Below are positions 15,747-24,281 of a DNA stretch of 64,000 bases, in pieces. The first letter of the stretch is position 1, and every line of letters starts with the position of its first letter. Source of the stretch: Bordetella pseudohinzii (lineage in GTDB: Bacteria; Pseudomonadota; Gammaproteobacteria; Burkholderiales; Burkholderiaceae_B); contig NZ_JHEP02000016.1 of the NCBI RefSeq assembly GCF_000657795.2, forward strand, positions 1 to 64,000, read 5' to 3'. The notes under the pieces were generated by a model that was given only the letters and a program-made list of their open reading frames with translations, searched no databases and was not told where the DNA came from. The translations under genes were made by a program, and so were the position numbers.

Positions 15747-17786
15747 CTAGCCGCGGTAAGGCGGCGCGGCGCCGAAAAACGCCAGCCGCAGACCGGCCAG
15801 CGCGGCGAGGATCTCCGTCAGCCCGCGCGCCGGGGGCGCCAGCCTGACCTGGGTCAGGGCGGTGTCCAGATAGCGCAGGGTTTGTTCGTCGGGCCCTTCG
15901 CGGCGCTTGCGCCGGGCATCGAACAGGCGCGCCATCGCGCCCAGCAAGTCGTCCATGGCCGCGCGCGAGGCCAGCGGCAGTTCGCCGCGCAGGCGCTGCA
16001 GTTCCACCAGATTGACGGCCGCGCCGAACTCGAAACTGGTGCGCAGCGCCCGGGCGCGCACGGCGGGCGCGGTGGCGCTGGCGCGCGGGGCCAGCATGGC
16101 CACGCGGTCATACATGCGGCGCGCGAAGGAGTCGCGCGTGAGCGCCACGCGGCCGCGCGCCACCTCGCCGAGTTCGGCCCAGCCGCCGGCGATCAGGCGG
16201 CGCACGCTGGTGTCGGGATTCATGGCGCGCACAAAGCTGATGACGATGGTGGGAATGGCGAAGCCGATCACCGAGGCGATGGCCCCGTTCAGATAGGTGT
16301 CGAAGACTTCGCTCTGCACGTTGTGCAGGTTCAGCAGCAGGATGCTGTTGGCGATCATGGGCAGCGCGATGCCGAAATGCGCCATCGAGGCCTGCATCAT
16401 GCCCAGCGGCAGCAGGAACACGGCCAGCACCATCACCAGCAGCGCGAAGTGATGGATCATGGGCAGCAGGCCGAAGAGATAGAGCGCCACGATGAGGGCC
16501 GACAGCAGCGTGCACTGCAAAAAAGTCTTGAGCGCCGGCACCGGGTCGTCCATGAAGGACAGGATGCAGGAGCCGACCGAGGCCATCTGCACGGCGAGCA
16601 CGCCGGAGGGCCAGCCCGTGCCTATCCAGACCAGGGCGCAGAAACCGACGGACAAGGCGGCCGCCACGCCGCAGCGCAGCGCCACGCCATGGTCGCGCAG
16701 CTCTCCGCCGTGCAGGTGGCGGGCCACGCGCCGGCGCGGAGCCTCGCCGCGCCGGATGTGGCTCCAGAGGTCGTGCGCGTCCTGGCGCAGCTCGATGAGG
16801 CGCTCCAGGCGCATGGCCAGGCTGCCGCGCAGAATGCTTTCCCAGGCCGCCGTGCCGGGCCGGCCGTCGGGCGCGGCCGTGCGCAGGCGGGCGATGGCCG
16901 CGCGCAGGGCCTGCAGTTCGGCGGCATCGTCGGCGCCGGCGCGCAGCCAGCGTTCAAGCACCGTGGTCAGCTCGGCGATGTCGGCCGGACGCTGGCCGCC
17001 GGCCAGGCTGGACAGCGCCGTGACGCGGTCGGAGATGGCGCCGATGATGGGCAGCATCAGCGACATGCGGTCGTGCAGCACGCGCAGCGCGCCTTCGCCC
17101 CCGCGCAGCTGGGGCTTTTCGTAGGCCAGGTGGACAAAGAGGGTGCGCAGCTCGGTCACGCCGGCGGCCAGCTGCTGCATGTCCTGCGGCAGGCGCTTGC
17201 GGCCTTCTTCGCCGTGCAGGCTGTCGATCAGCAGCTTGGCCGAGTCGCGCAGCCAGCCCTCGATGCGCATGGCGATCAGGCCGCCGACGTGACGCGGCAG
17301 CACCAGATGGCTGACCAGGGTGGCGCAGAGGATGCCCACGGTGATTTCTTCGCAGCGCGCCAGGGCCGTGTCGAACACATTGAGCGGTTCGGTGGCGCTG
17401 GCGAAACCGACGATGGCGGCGGTGTAGCCCGCCAGCATGAAGATGTAGCTGCGCGGGCGCCGGTCCAGCATGGAGACGTACAGGCACAGGCCGACCCACA
17501 GGGCCAGCACGCCCGACATGAGCAGCGGCGCGTTGACCAGCCGCGGCACGATCAGCACGGCCACGGCCGCGCCGAACAGGGTGCCGATCACGCGGTAGAT
17601 GGCCTTGGAGGTCAGGGCGCCGGACAGCGGATGGGCAATGATGTAGGCCGTCGCCATGGCCCAGGCCGGCCGCTGGAAATCCAGGCACAGCGAGATGTAG
17701 AGCGCCAGCATGGACGCGATGAAATTCTTGGCCGAGAAAATGGCGTCGTTCAGGCTGGGGCGGTAGCTCAAGATGCGCGCGATCAT
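15747..17786 (-). CDS. FUSC-family (fusaric acid resistance / aromatic acid efflux) inner-membrane protein
   Basis: A 679-residue protein with two blocks of about six transmembrane helices (residues 15-165 and roughly 360-530) separated by a cytosolic region, the layout of FusC/AaeB/YccS proteins. Early motifs include LSGALTSKAIYRVIGTLFGA and RSYIFMLAGYTAAIVGF. AaeB relatives export aromatic carboxylic acids such as p-hydroxybenzoate. The ATG at 17786 overlaps the stop of the upstream MarR gene (ATGA, 17783-17786), so the two form an operon and the pump is probably induced by the ligand of that repressor. Confidence 0.9.
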   Translation of the reverse strand: MIARILSYRPSLNDAIFSAKNFIASMLALYISLCLDFQRPAWAMATAYIIAHPLSGALTSKAIYRVIGTLFGAAVAVLIVPRLVNAPLLMSGVLALWVGLCLYVSMLDRRPRSYIFMLAGYTAAIVGFASATEPLNVFDTALARCEEITVGILCATLVSHLVLPRHVGGLIAMRIEGWLRDSAKLLIDSLHGEEGRKRLPQDMQQLAAGVTELRTLFVHLAYEKPQLRGGEGALRVLHDRMSLMLPIIGAISDRVTALSSLAGGQRPADIAELTTVLERWLRAGADDAAELQALRAAIARLRTAAPDGRPGTAAWESILRGSLAMRLERLIELRQDAHDLWSHIRRGEAPRRRVARHLHGGELRDHGVALRCGVAAALSVGFCALVWIGTGWPSGVLAVQMASVGSCILSFMDDPVPALKTFLQCTLLSALIVALYLFGLLPMIHHFALLVMVLAVFLLPLGMMQASMAHFGIALPMIANSILLLNLHNVQSEVFDTYLNGAIASVIGFAIPTIVISFVRAMNPDTSVRRLIAGGWAELGEVARGRVALTRDSFARRMYDRVAMLAPRASATAPAVRARALRTSFEFGAAVNLVELQRLRGELPLASRAAMDDLLGAMARLFDARRKRREGPDEQTLRYLDTALTQVRLAPPARGLTEILAALAGLRLAFFGAAPPYRG

Positions 17787-18238
17787 GCTTCGTGGCCTGG
17801 CGCGTTGAGGGTTTCGAGCCGCTGCTGCACGGCGCGCAGCACGCGCTCGGCGGTGGCGAGTTCGGCCGGATCGATGCCGCTGACGACTTCGGCGCGCACG
17901 CGATCGACGATGCGCGCGATATCGGCCGCCTTGGCCTGGCCCGCGGCCGACAGGGTCACGCAGCGGGCCCGGCGGTCCTCGGGGTCGGCCAGCCGCTCGA
18001 TGAGGCCGGCGGCCTGCAGCGCATCGATCACGCGCACCAGCGAGGCGCCTTCGATGCCGATCTCGTCGGCCAGGACACCCTGGCGCAGCGGCACGCCATG
18101 CACCCGCAGCACCAGGAGCGGCCAGGCGGTTGCCTGCGACAGGCCCTCGACAGCCAGGGCCTGGTCGATGCGCTTGCGCCACTGGCGCCCGCTATTGACC
18201 AGCAGGCGCCCGATGGAGGCTGAGGGAGGAGGGGACAT
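17783..18238 (-). CDS. MarR-family repressor of the FUSC pump
   Basis: A 151-residue winged-helix protein with RQGVLADEIGIEGASLVRVI as the recognition region (about 52-71) and the wing RLADPEDRRARCVTLSAAG. Closest in type to SlyA/HpaR/FarR regulators paired with aromatic efflux. It is the first gene of the MarR-FUSC operon, and its start lies 12 bp from an AT-rich putative operator (18250-18290). Confidence 0.9.
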   Translation of the reverse strand: MSPPPSASIGRLLVNSGRQWRKRIDQALAVEGLSQATAWPLLVLRVHGVPLRQGVLADEIGIEGASLVRVIDALQAAGLIERLADPEDRRARCVTLSAAGQAKAADIARIVDRVRAEVVSGIDPAELATAERVLRAVQQRLETLNAPGHEA

Positions 18239-18249
18239 GGCGGGCTCGA

Positions 18250-18290
18250 TTATATAGTTAGCATTCTAAATGTTATCATACTAAGCATAT
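18250..18290 (-). promoter_or_regulatory. AT-rich promoter/operator of the MarR-FUSC operon
   Basis: A 41-bp island, much richer in A+T than its surroundings, lies directly before the MarR start. It contains the 7-bp near-repeats TTAGCAT and TAAGCAT, a CATT-CTA-AATG inverted repeat and TATATAG, a candidate -10. Position and composition fit MarR autoregulation. Confidence 0.5.
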
Positions 18291-18292
18291 CT

Positions 18293-18308
18293 GTGGTTTC
18301 AAAACCAC
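18293..18308. repeat. 16-bp palindrome upstream of ABC exporter leader
   Basis: GTGGTTT-CA-AAACCAC is a perfect inverted repeat between the divergent MarR and ABC exporter transcription units. It could be an operator for either. It lies upstream of the likely -10 (TAGAAT, 18352-18357) of the exporter. Confidence 0.6.
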
Positions 18309-18364
18309 GCGCCCGCTGCGCAACCTCATGGTTTTCCCTGGGGCGCCGCGATAGAATGCGCAAT

Positions 18365-18387
18365 ATCGGCGCAACGCCGATGTTTTT
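18365..18387 (+). promoter_or_regulatory. Hairpin with T-run in the leader of the ABC exporter
   Basis: ATCGGCG-CAA-CGCCGAT followed by GTTTTT is a compact intrinsic-terminator-like hairpin. A TAGAAT -10 sits at 18352-18357, so a transcript from it would begin almost at the hairpin, which would then act as a stabilising 5' stem. A transcript from further upstream could instead terminate here. Confidence 0.6.
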
Positions 18388-18424
18388 GCCCTTTATCACC
18401 CTCAACACACAGGGAGGCTGGAAG

Positions 18425-18469
18425 ATGCACAAGCAAGCCCACCCGCGCGTGTTCCCGCGACACGCTTAA
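18425..18469 (+). CDS. 14-codon leader ORF upstream of ABC exporter
   Basis: ATG to TAA encodes MHKQAHPRVFPRHA and is preceded by a strong AGGGAGG eight bases away. The exporter itself has no obvious free ribosome site. The peptide is basic and rich in His, Pro and Arg, and lies 156 bp before the exporter start. A role as a regulatory upstream ORF is inferred from the ribosome site and position only; it could also be an unregistered micro-protein. Confidence 0.45.
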   Translation: MHKQAHPRVFPRHA

Positions 18470-18600
18470 GTCGTCGCCCGCGCGGCCTCCGCTCCCGGCT
18501 CCCGCCTGGCGCGCGGACCGCCGCAAGCCGTCCCGACCCTCCCGACATCCTGAGCCGCCACAGCCGCGGCCGCCAGCGATTTCCCTTTCTCTATCGAGCG

Positions 18601-18616
18601 CCGGTCTGAAGGCCGG
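18601..18616 (+). promoter_or_regulatory. Hairpin just before the ABC exporter start codon
   Basis: CCGGTC-TGAA-GGCCGG can fold into a 6-bp stem with a tetraloop, ending nine bases before the ATG at 18626. The only ribosome-site-like bases (AAGG, 18609-18612) are inside it, so folding would hide the site. Confidence 0.5.
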
Positions 18617-18625
18617 TTTACCAAT

Positions 18626-20446
18626 ATGGCTAGAACCAACAAAGAACGACGTGGCCAGACATTCCGCAATGTGCTGGGATTCACTTTCCGCCATTGGGCC
18701 AAGCAGCCCGGGCGCCTGACCATCGTGGCCGTGATGGCCTTGCTGTCGGCCGTGGCCGACGTGCTCACCCCCATGTACGCCGGCCGCCTGGTCGACGCCG
18801 TGGCGTCGGGCGCGCCGGGCGATGCAACCGCCTGGCAGGCCGCGCTGACCGCTTTCTGGCTGCTGGTGGCGCTGGGCGTGGGCGGCACCCTGCTGCGCCA
18901 GGCGGCATTCCAGAACATCATTCCCTTTACCCTGAGCATGATGCGCGGCATGGCCACCGACGCCTTTCATCGGGTGCAGCGCCTGTCTTCGGACTGGCAT
19001 GCCAACAGTTTCGCCGGCTCCACGGTGCGCAAGATCACGCGCGGCATGTGGGCGGTCGACCTGCTCAACGACACCCTGCTCACGGCCCTGCTGCCTTCCT
19101 TCGTGATGCTGGTGGGCGCGACCGTCCTGCTGGGCCTGACCTGGCCGGTGATGGGGCTGGTGGTGGGCCTGGGCGCGGTGCTGTACATCGGCGTCACCGT
19201 CATCATGACGCTGCGTTTCGTGGCGCCGGCCGCGCGCCTGTCCAATGCCTGGGACACCCGCATGGGCGGCGCGCTGGCCGACGCCATCAGCTGCAACGCC
19301 GTGGTCAAGGCCTTTGGCGCCGAGGCGCGCGAAGAAACCCGGCTCGAAGGCGTGATCGCCAAATGGCGGGTGCGCACGCGCCGCTCCTGGGTGCGCGCGA
19401 CCATCAACGGCGGCCTGCAAGGCGCCATGATGACGGCCATGCAGGCGGCCATGATGGGCGCCTCGCTCTACCTCTGGGCCAATGACAAGGCCAGCGTGGG
19501 CGACATCACCTTTGCGATGACGATGTTCTTCGTTCTCAAGGGCTATCTGCGCGAAGTCGGCATGGACCTGCGCAATCTGCAGCGCTCGGTCAACGACATG
19601 GAAGAACTGGTCATGCTGGACCGCCAGCCGCTGGGCGTGGACGACCGTCCGGGCGCGCGCGCCATCAAGGTGAGCGCGGGCGAGATCCGTTTCGACCACG
19701 TCACCTTCCGCTACGGGGCCCAGCAGCGGCCGCTGTATGAAGATTTCTCCATGCGCATCGCGCCGGGCGAGCGCATTGGCCTGGTGGGGCATTCGGGCTC
19801 GGGCAAGACCACCTTCATCAAGCTCATCCAGCGGCTGTACGACGTCGACAGCGGACGCATCACCATAGACGGGCAGGACATCGCCCAGGTCAAGCAGGCC
19901 TCGCTGCGGCGCCAGATCGCCATCGTGCAGCAGGAGCCCATCCTGTTTCATCGCACGCTGGCCGAGAACATCGCCTACGCGCGCCCCGACGCCTCGCGCG
20001 CCGAGATCGAAGAGGCCGCGCGCCAGGCCAGCGCCCATGACTTCATCATGGCGCTGCCCAAGGGCTATGAGACCCTGGTGGGCGAGCGCGGCGTGAAACT
20101 GTCCGGCGGCGAGCGCCAGCGCGTGGCCATCGCGCGCGCCTTCCTGGCCGATGCGCCCATCCTCATCCTGGACGAGGCGACCTCCAGCCTGGACAGCGAA
20201 AGCGAAGTCCTGATCCAGGAGGCCATGACGCGGCTGATGCAAGGGCGCACCACGCTGGTCGTGGCCCACCGCCTGTCCACGGTGCGCGCCCTGGACCGCC
20301 TGCTGGTGATGGACCATGGCAAGGTCGTGGAAGAGGGCAGCCACGACATGCTCATCCGCCGCGAGGGCGGCATCTACCGCCGCCTCTTCGAGCGCCAGGC
20401 CCTGGAATTGACCAAGGGCCTGGAGGATGTGCTGCTGGAGGTCTGA
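18626..20446 (+). CDS. ABC transporter, fused permease and ATPase (exporter type)
   Basis: A 606-residue half-transporter. The N-terminal six-helix membrane domain (about 25-320) is followed by an ATPase with Walker A GHSGSGKTT (about 387-395), signature LSGGERQRVAIARA (about 491-504), Walker B ILILDEAT (about 511) and the H-loop VVAHRLST. Such proteins work as homodimers and export lipids, peptides or drugs. I cannot assign the substrate; the closest general class is the MsbA/LmrA-like group. It is preceded by an unusual leader with hairpins and a mini-ORF and followed by an unrelated permease. Confidence 0.93.
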   Translation: MARTNKERRGQTFRNVLGFTFRHWAKQPGRLTIVAVMALLSAVADVLTPMYAGRLVDAVASGAPGDATAWQAALTAFWLLVALGVGGTLLRQAAFQNIIPFTLSMMRGMATDAFHRVQRLSSDWHANSFAGSTVRKITRGMWAVDLLNDTLLTALLPSFVMLVGATVLLGLTWPVMGLVVGLGAVLYIGVTVIMTLRFVAPAARLSNAWDTRMGGALADAISCNAVVKAFGAEAREETRLEGVIAKWRVRTRRSWVRATINGGLQGAMMTAMQAAMMGASLYLWANDKASVGDITFAMTMFFVLKGYLREVGMDLRNLQRSVNDMEELVMLDRQPLGVDDRPGARAIKVSAGEIRFDHVTFRYGAQQRPLYEDFSMRIAPGERIGLVGHSGSGKTTFIKLIQRLYDVDSGRITIDGQDIAQVKQASLRRQIAIVQQEPILFHRTLAENIAYARPDASRAEIEEAARQASAHDFIMALPKGYETLVGERGVKLSGGERQRVAIARAFLADAPILILDEATSSLDSESEVLIQEAMTRLMQGRTTLVVAHRLSTVRALDRLLVMDHGKVVEEGSHDMLIRREGGIYRRLFERQALELTKGLEDVLLEV

Positions 20447-20567
20447 GCCCGGCCGCGGCCGATTGCGCCGCGGCCGCGGCTTGAAGTAATGTCGGCCAGG
20501 GGCGGGCAGGCTTGGGTTATGCTCGCCGGTTTTCCGGCCGCCTGGCGGCCGCAGCCGGAGGATAGTC

Positions 20568-22070
20568 TTGACGCCAACGCCTTCCCGCCGGGCCCAGGGC
20601 ATGCCCGCCGCCTCGGTCAGCACGCCCACGGGCCTGAGGCGCACGCTATCGGCGCGCCATCTTTCCATGATCGCGGTCGGCGGCTCCATCGGCACCGGCC
20701 TGTTCGTGGCCTCGGGCAACACCATCGCCCAGGCCGGCCCGGGCGGCGCCCTGCTGGCCTACGGCCTGGTCGGCCTGATGGTCTACTTCATCATGACCAG
20801 CCTGGGCGAGCTGGCCGCCAGCATGCCCGTGTCCGGTTCCTTCGCCACCTATGGCGCGCGCTATGTCGAGCCGGGCTTCGGCTTCGCCCTGGGCTGGAAC
20901 TACTGGTACAACTGGGCCGTCACCGTCGCCGTGGACCTGGTGGCCGCGCAGCTGGTGATGGCCTATTGGTTCCCGGACGTGCCGGGCGTCTATTGGAGCG
21001 CGCTCTTCCTGGCCATCACCTTCGGCCTGAACGCGCTGTCGGCGCGCGGGTTCGGCGAGGCCGAGTTCTGGTTCTCGCTGATCAAGGTGATCGCCGTGCT
21101 GGTCTTCATCGCCATGGGCGTGCTGATGCTGCTGGGCATCGTGCGCGGCGGCGAAACCGGCGGCTGGCATAACTGGACCGTGGGAGACGCGCCGTTCGCC
21201 GGCGGTTTCGCGGCCCTGATCGGCGTGGCCATGGTGGTGGGCTTTTCCTTCCAGGGCACCGAGCTCATCGGCATCGCCGCCGGCGAATCCCGGAACCCCG
21301 CGCGCGACCTGCCGCGCGCCGTGCGCCAGGTATTCTGGCGCATCCTGCTCTTCTATGTCCTGGCCATCGGCGTGATCGGCCTGCTGATCCCCTACACCGA
21401 TCCGCAGCTGCTGCGCAACGAGGTGGGCGATATCGCGGTCAGCCCCTTCGCCCTCATCTTCGACCGCGCCGGCCTGCTGGCGGCGGCTTCCATCATGAAC
21501 GCCGTGGTGCTGACCTCGGTGCTGTCGGCCGGCAATTCGGGCATGTATGCCGCCACGCGCATGCTGTATGCGCTGGCTCGCGAAGGCAAGGCGCCGGCCT
21601 GCTTCGGCCGCGTCTCGGCCCAGGGCGTGCCGGTCATGGCGCTGCTGGCCACGACCGCCATCGCGGCGCTGTGTTTCTTGTCCTTTCTGTTCAGTCCCAA
21701 CGAGGTCTATATCTGGCTGCTGAACACCTCGGGCATGACGGGTTTCATCGCCTGGCTGGGCATCGCCATCAGCCACTACCGTTTCCGGCGCGGTTATCTG
21801 GCCCAGGGCGGCAGGCTGGAAGCGTTGCCCTATGTCTCGCCTTACTTCCCCTTCGGCCCATTGTTCGCCTTCACGCTTTGCCTGGTCATCACCCTGGGGC
21901 AGAACTACCAGGCTTTCCTGCAGGACCGCATCGACTGGACGGGCGCGGCCGCCACCTATATCGGCATCCCGCTCTTTTTCCTGATCTGGGGCGGCTATCG
22001 CCTGGCCCGAGGATCGCGCTTCGTGCGCTATGCCGAGATGGATTTCCCCATCCGCCGGCGCGAAAGCTGA
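20568..22070 (+). CDS. lysP: Amino acid permease, LysP-like
   Basis: A 500-residue APC-superfamily transporter with 12 transmembrane helices. IAVGGSIGTGLFVASGN is the conserved first helix motif. LGELAASMPVSGSFATYGAR, FGFALGWNYWYNWAVT and VDLVAAQLVMAYWFPDVPG match the E. coli lysine permease closely, so lysine uptake is the best guess. The TTG start at 20568 is supported by CCGGAGGATAGTC directly before it. LysP of E. coli also acts as a co-sensor with CadC; no cad gene is nearby. Confidence 0.87.
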   Translation: MTPTPSRRAQGMPAASVSTPTGLRRTLSARHLSMIAVGGSIGTGLFVASGNTIAQAGPGGALLAYGLVGLMVYFIMTSLGELAASMPVSGSFATYGARYVEPGFGFALGWNYWYNWAVTVAVDLVAAQLVMAYWFPDVPGVYWSALFLAITFGLNALSARGFGEAEFWFSLIKVIAVLVFIAMGVLMLLGIVRGGETGGWHNWTVGDAPFAGGFAALIGVAMVVGFSFQGTELIGIAAGESRNPARDLPRAVRQVFWRILLFYVLAIGVIGLLIPYTDPQLLRNEVGDIAVSPFALIFDRAGLLAAASIMNAVVLTSVLSAGNSGMYAATRMLYALAREGKAPACFGRVSAQGVPVMALLATTAIAALCFLSFLFSPNEVYIWLLNTSGMTGFIAWLGIAISHYRFRRGYLAQGGRLEALPYVSPYFPFGPLFAFTLCLVITLGQNYQAFLQDRIDWTGAAATYIGIPLFFLIWGGYRLARGSRFVRYAEMDFPIRRRES

Positions 22071-22083
22071 AGCGCGGCGCGGC

Positions 22084-22353
22084 TCAGATCTTGCTGCCCT
22101 GGGTCACGGCCAGGGCCAGGTGCAGCGTCTCGGTGATGCGCTTCTTGGCCGCGGCCTTGTCCCCGGCCGGCAGGGCCAGGCTCCTGGCCAGATATTGCAG
22201 CAGCGAGTCGGCCACGTCTTCCAGGACGCCCAGCGCTTCTTGCGGTTTTTGCTGGCGCATGGCGAACAGCGCGATATGGGCGGCGTTCAGGGCCAGGTCG
22301 CCCAGGGCTTGCGGGTCGGTGGCGTTGGCGGGCGGGGTGGCGGATGCGCTCAT
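22084..22353 (-). CDS. Hypothetical protein, small helical
   Basis: An 89-residue protein starting MSASATPPAN at the ATG 22353, preceded by AGGAGC. After a Pro/Ala-rich start it is helical, with heptad-like ALGVLEDVADSLLQYLARSL and a C-terminal KKRITETLHLALAVTQG. I recognise no family. It is convergent with the LysP-like gene, 13 bp from its stop. Confidence 0.6.
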   Translation of the reverse strand: MSASATPPANATDPQALGDLALNAAHIALFAMRQQKPQEALGVLEDVADSLLQYLARSLALPAGDKAAAKKRITETLHLALAVTQGSKI

Positions 22354-22509
22354 GGTGTCGGCTCCTGTGGCCAGAGATGCGGCGACGGCGGCGAACGCCG
22401 GCGCCAAAAGGCGAGACTATAGGGAAAACGGGTCCGCGGAACAAACCGGCCGCCGCGGGCGCAAGTTCGGCGCGCTTGAGCCGTTATAGACGCGAACGCA
22501 CTGAACAGG

Positions 22510-23160
22510 TTGTGGAACGTGGAAATCCTCTGGAAAATCATCCCCGTGCTGGCCGCCGTCGTTGCCAGCGCCAAGATTTTGTACGAGCTGGCCCTGGGTG
22601 GCCGGGGCCGCCTGCGCGAGGAGTACCGATTCGCGCATGATTTCATGCAGCAATTGAAGAACGAGCCCGATATGCATCCCTTTGTCAGGGACAAGGGATA
22701 CCAGGCGATCGCGGGAGACGCCAGCCTGGCGGCCGAAGAGGTCGCCTATCTGCTTTCGCTCGAAAACCCGGGTCGGGCGCTCAGGGACTATGCCTTGGGT
22801 CGTCCCTATCTTGAACATCTTACGGCACAGGGCAATCTGCGCCTGGATTTCCGGCCCGAGTATAAGAGCGCATATGCACGGGGGTGGCGCAAGCTGCTCT
22901 ACAGTGCCCTTTATTTCGGGCTGGCTTCGACGACGTTTGCGCCGCTCTATTTTTCCGCGGCGCTCGGCATGAGCGTCATGCAGTCCCTGGCCGTCTTCCT
23001 GGCCAGCATACCGATTTTCTTCTGGCTGGCGCGCATGGCCCTTACCGCGGCGGTGCGTGTGCACCGCGCGGAAAAACTGGTGAAGAACCAGGCCAGGCAC
23101 AGCCAGCGCATCGTCATTGCGCCGACGCGGCCCGCCAGCGCCAGGCTGGTGGTCAAGTAG
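22510..23160 (+). CDS. Hypothetical membrane protein
   Basis: A 216-residue protein not assignable to a family. Hydrophobic segments lie at about 6-27 (ILWKIIPVLAAVVASAK) and about 130-175 (two helices around a short turn). Between them is a soluble, charged domain of about 100 residues with EEYRFAHDFMQQLKNEPDMH. The start is TTG 22510 or GTG 22519; neither has a strong ribosome site. A TATAGA box is at about 22488. G+C is lower than in neighbouring genes, which may point to foreign origin. Confidence 0.65.
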   Translation: MWNVEILWKIIPVLAAVVASAKILYELALGGRGRLREEYRFAHDFMQQLKNEPDMHPFVRDKGYQAIAGDASLAAEEVAYLLSLENPGRALRDYALGRPYLEHLTAQGNLRLDFRPEYKSAYARGWRKLLYSALYFGLASTTFAPLYFSAALGMSVMQSLAVFLASIPIFFWLARMALTAAVRVHRAEKLVKNQARHSQRIVIAPTRPASARLVVK

Positions 23161-23173
23161 GCGCAGCGCCCGA

Positions 23174-23191
23174 CATACGGATCTTCGTATG
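23174..23191. promoter_or_regulatory. 18-bp inverted repeat upstream of Bug/aldolase operon
   Basis: CATACG-GATCTT-CGTATG is a perfect 6-6-6 inverted repeat in an AT-rich stretch about 85 bp before the Bug gene at 23275 and 14 bp after the upstream stop codon. It may be a repressor operator for the operon. A weak terminator stem is possible but has no T-run. Confidence 0.45.
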
Positions 23192-23274
23192 GATAATAAG
23201 AAAATATGATTTGAACCGGCATGGCTGTGTCCACATAATGGCCGCACTCTAATAATTCCCATGCGGAGACAAAC

Positions 23275-24264
23275 ATGCCCACAGCCAAGCTGCTGCGCGG
23301 GGCAAAGCACGCCCTTGCTCTTGCCCTTCTGAGCGCGCTCGCGCCGGCCCAGGCCGCCGACGCCTATCCCAGCCGATCCATCACCATCGTCGTGCCCTTT
23401 GCCGCCGGTGGCGGCGCCGACGTGGTGGCGCGCCTGATGGCCGCCAAGCTGCCCGCCCATCTGGGCGGCCAGACCGTCATCGTGGACAACAAGGCGGGCG
23501 CCTCGGGCAATATCGGCGCCGGCCAGGTCGCGCGCGCGCCGGCCGATGGCTATACCTTTCTGCTGACCAACAGCACGCTGACCATCAACGCGGCGCTGAA
23601 CATGCGCGGCACCCCCGATGTGCGCAAGACGCTGGCGCCGGTGTCGCTGCTGGTGAGCGCGCCCGTGGCCCTGGGCGTGAACCAGGCCGTGCCGGCCAAG
23701 ACCGTGCCGGAGCTGGTGGACTACATCAAGAAGAATGGCGACCGCCTGAGCTACTCCTCCTGCGGCAACGGCACGCCGCAGCATTTCACCGGCGAGTCCT
23801 TCAAGCAATCGGCCAAGCTGGACATCGTGCATGTGCCCTACAAGGGTTGCGCGCCGGCGGTCAATGACGGCCTGGGCAACCAGGTGCCCATCCTCTTTAG
23901 CACCATCCCCAATCTGGCGCCGCATGCCGACGCCGGCAAGCTGCGCCTGCTGGCCGTGGCCTCCGCCAAGCGCGTCTCCTTCATGCCCGACATCCCGGCC
24001 ATCGCCGAGACCCCGCCCTTCGGCCAGCTGGATATCTCGGTCTGGTTCGGTCTCTTCGCCCCCCAGGGACTGCCCCAGGATGTGAAGGAAAAGTTCGAGA
24101 AGGCCGTGACCGCCACCATGGCCGACCCGGCGGTGCAGAAAGAATTCCGCGACCGCTATTACGAAATCGAGAAGACCGGCTCGGCGGCGATGGCCGAGCA
24201 GATCGGCAAGGACCTGAGCATGTACGATGCGCTGTCCAAGCAGTCCGGCATCACCCTCGAATAA
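23275..24264 (+). CDS. Bug-family (TctC-like) periplasmic substrate-binding protein
   Basis: A 329-residue protein with a signal peptide (AQAADAYPSRSI marks the mature start near residue 26). The Bug signature VVPFAAGGGADVVARLMAAK and the second motif DNKAGASGNIGAGQVARAPADGYTF (read in two parts) are present, and SCGNGTPQHFTGE follows in the middle. These proteins bind small carboxylates for tripartite tricarboxylate transporters or act as orphan receptors. No TctA/TctB gene is adjacent. An aldolase follows 17 bp downstream, suggesting that the ligand is a hydroxy- or sugar acid. Confidence 0.93.
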   Translation: MPTAKLLRGAKHALALALLSALAPAQAADAYPSRSITIVVPFAAGGGADVVARLMAAKLPAHLGGQTVIVDNKAGASGNIGAGQVARAPADGYTFLLTNSTLTINAALNMRGTPDVRKTLAPVSLLVSAPVALGVNQAVPAKTVPELVDYIKKNGDRLSYSSCGNGTPQHFTGESFKQSAKLDIVHVPYKGCAPAVNDGLGNQVPILFSTIPNLAPHADAGKLRLLAVASAKRVSFMPDIPAIAETPPFGQLDISVWFGLFAPQGLPQDVKEKFEKAVTATMADPAVQKEFRDRYYEIEKTGSAAMAEQIGKDLSMYDALSKQSGITLE

Positions 24265-24281
24265 AGTTGCAAGGAAAGACC

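Noticed and set aside
15702-18257. An 851-codon open frame on the plus strand
   Set aside because: It lies opposite the FUSC and MarR genes and is rich in Gly, Gln and His, typical of antisense frames in GC-rich DNA.
18326-20725. A 799-codon open frame on the minus strand
   Set aside because: It is antisense to the ABC exporter, whose Walker and signature motifs leave no doubt about the coding strand.
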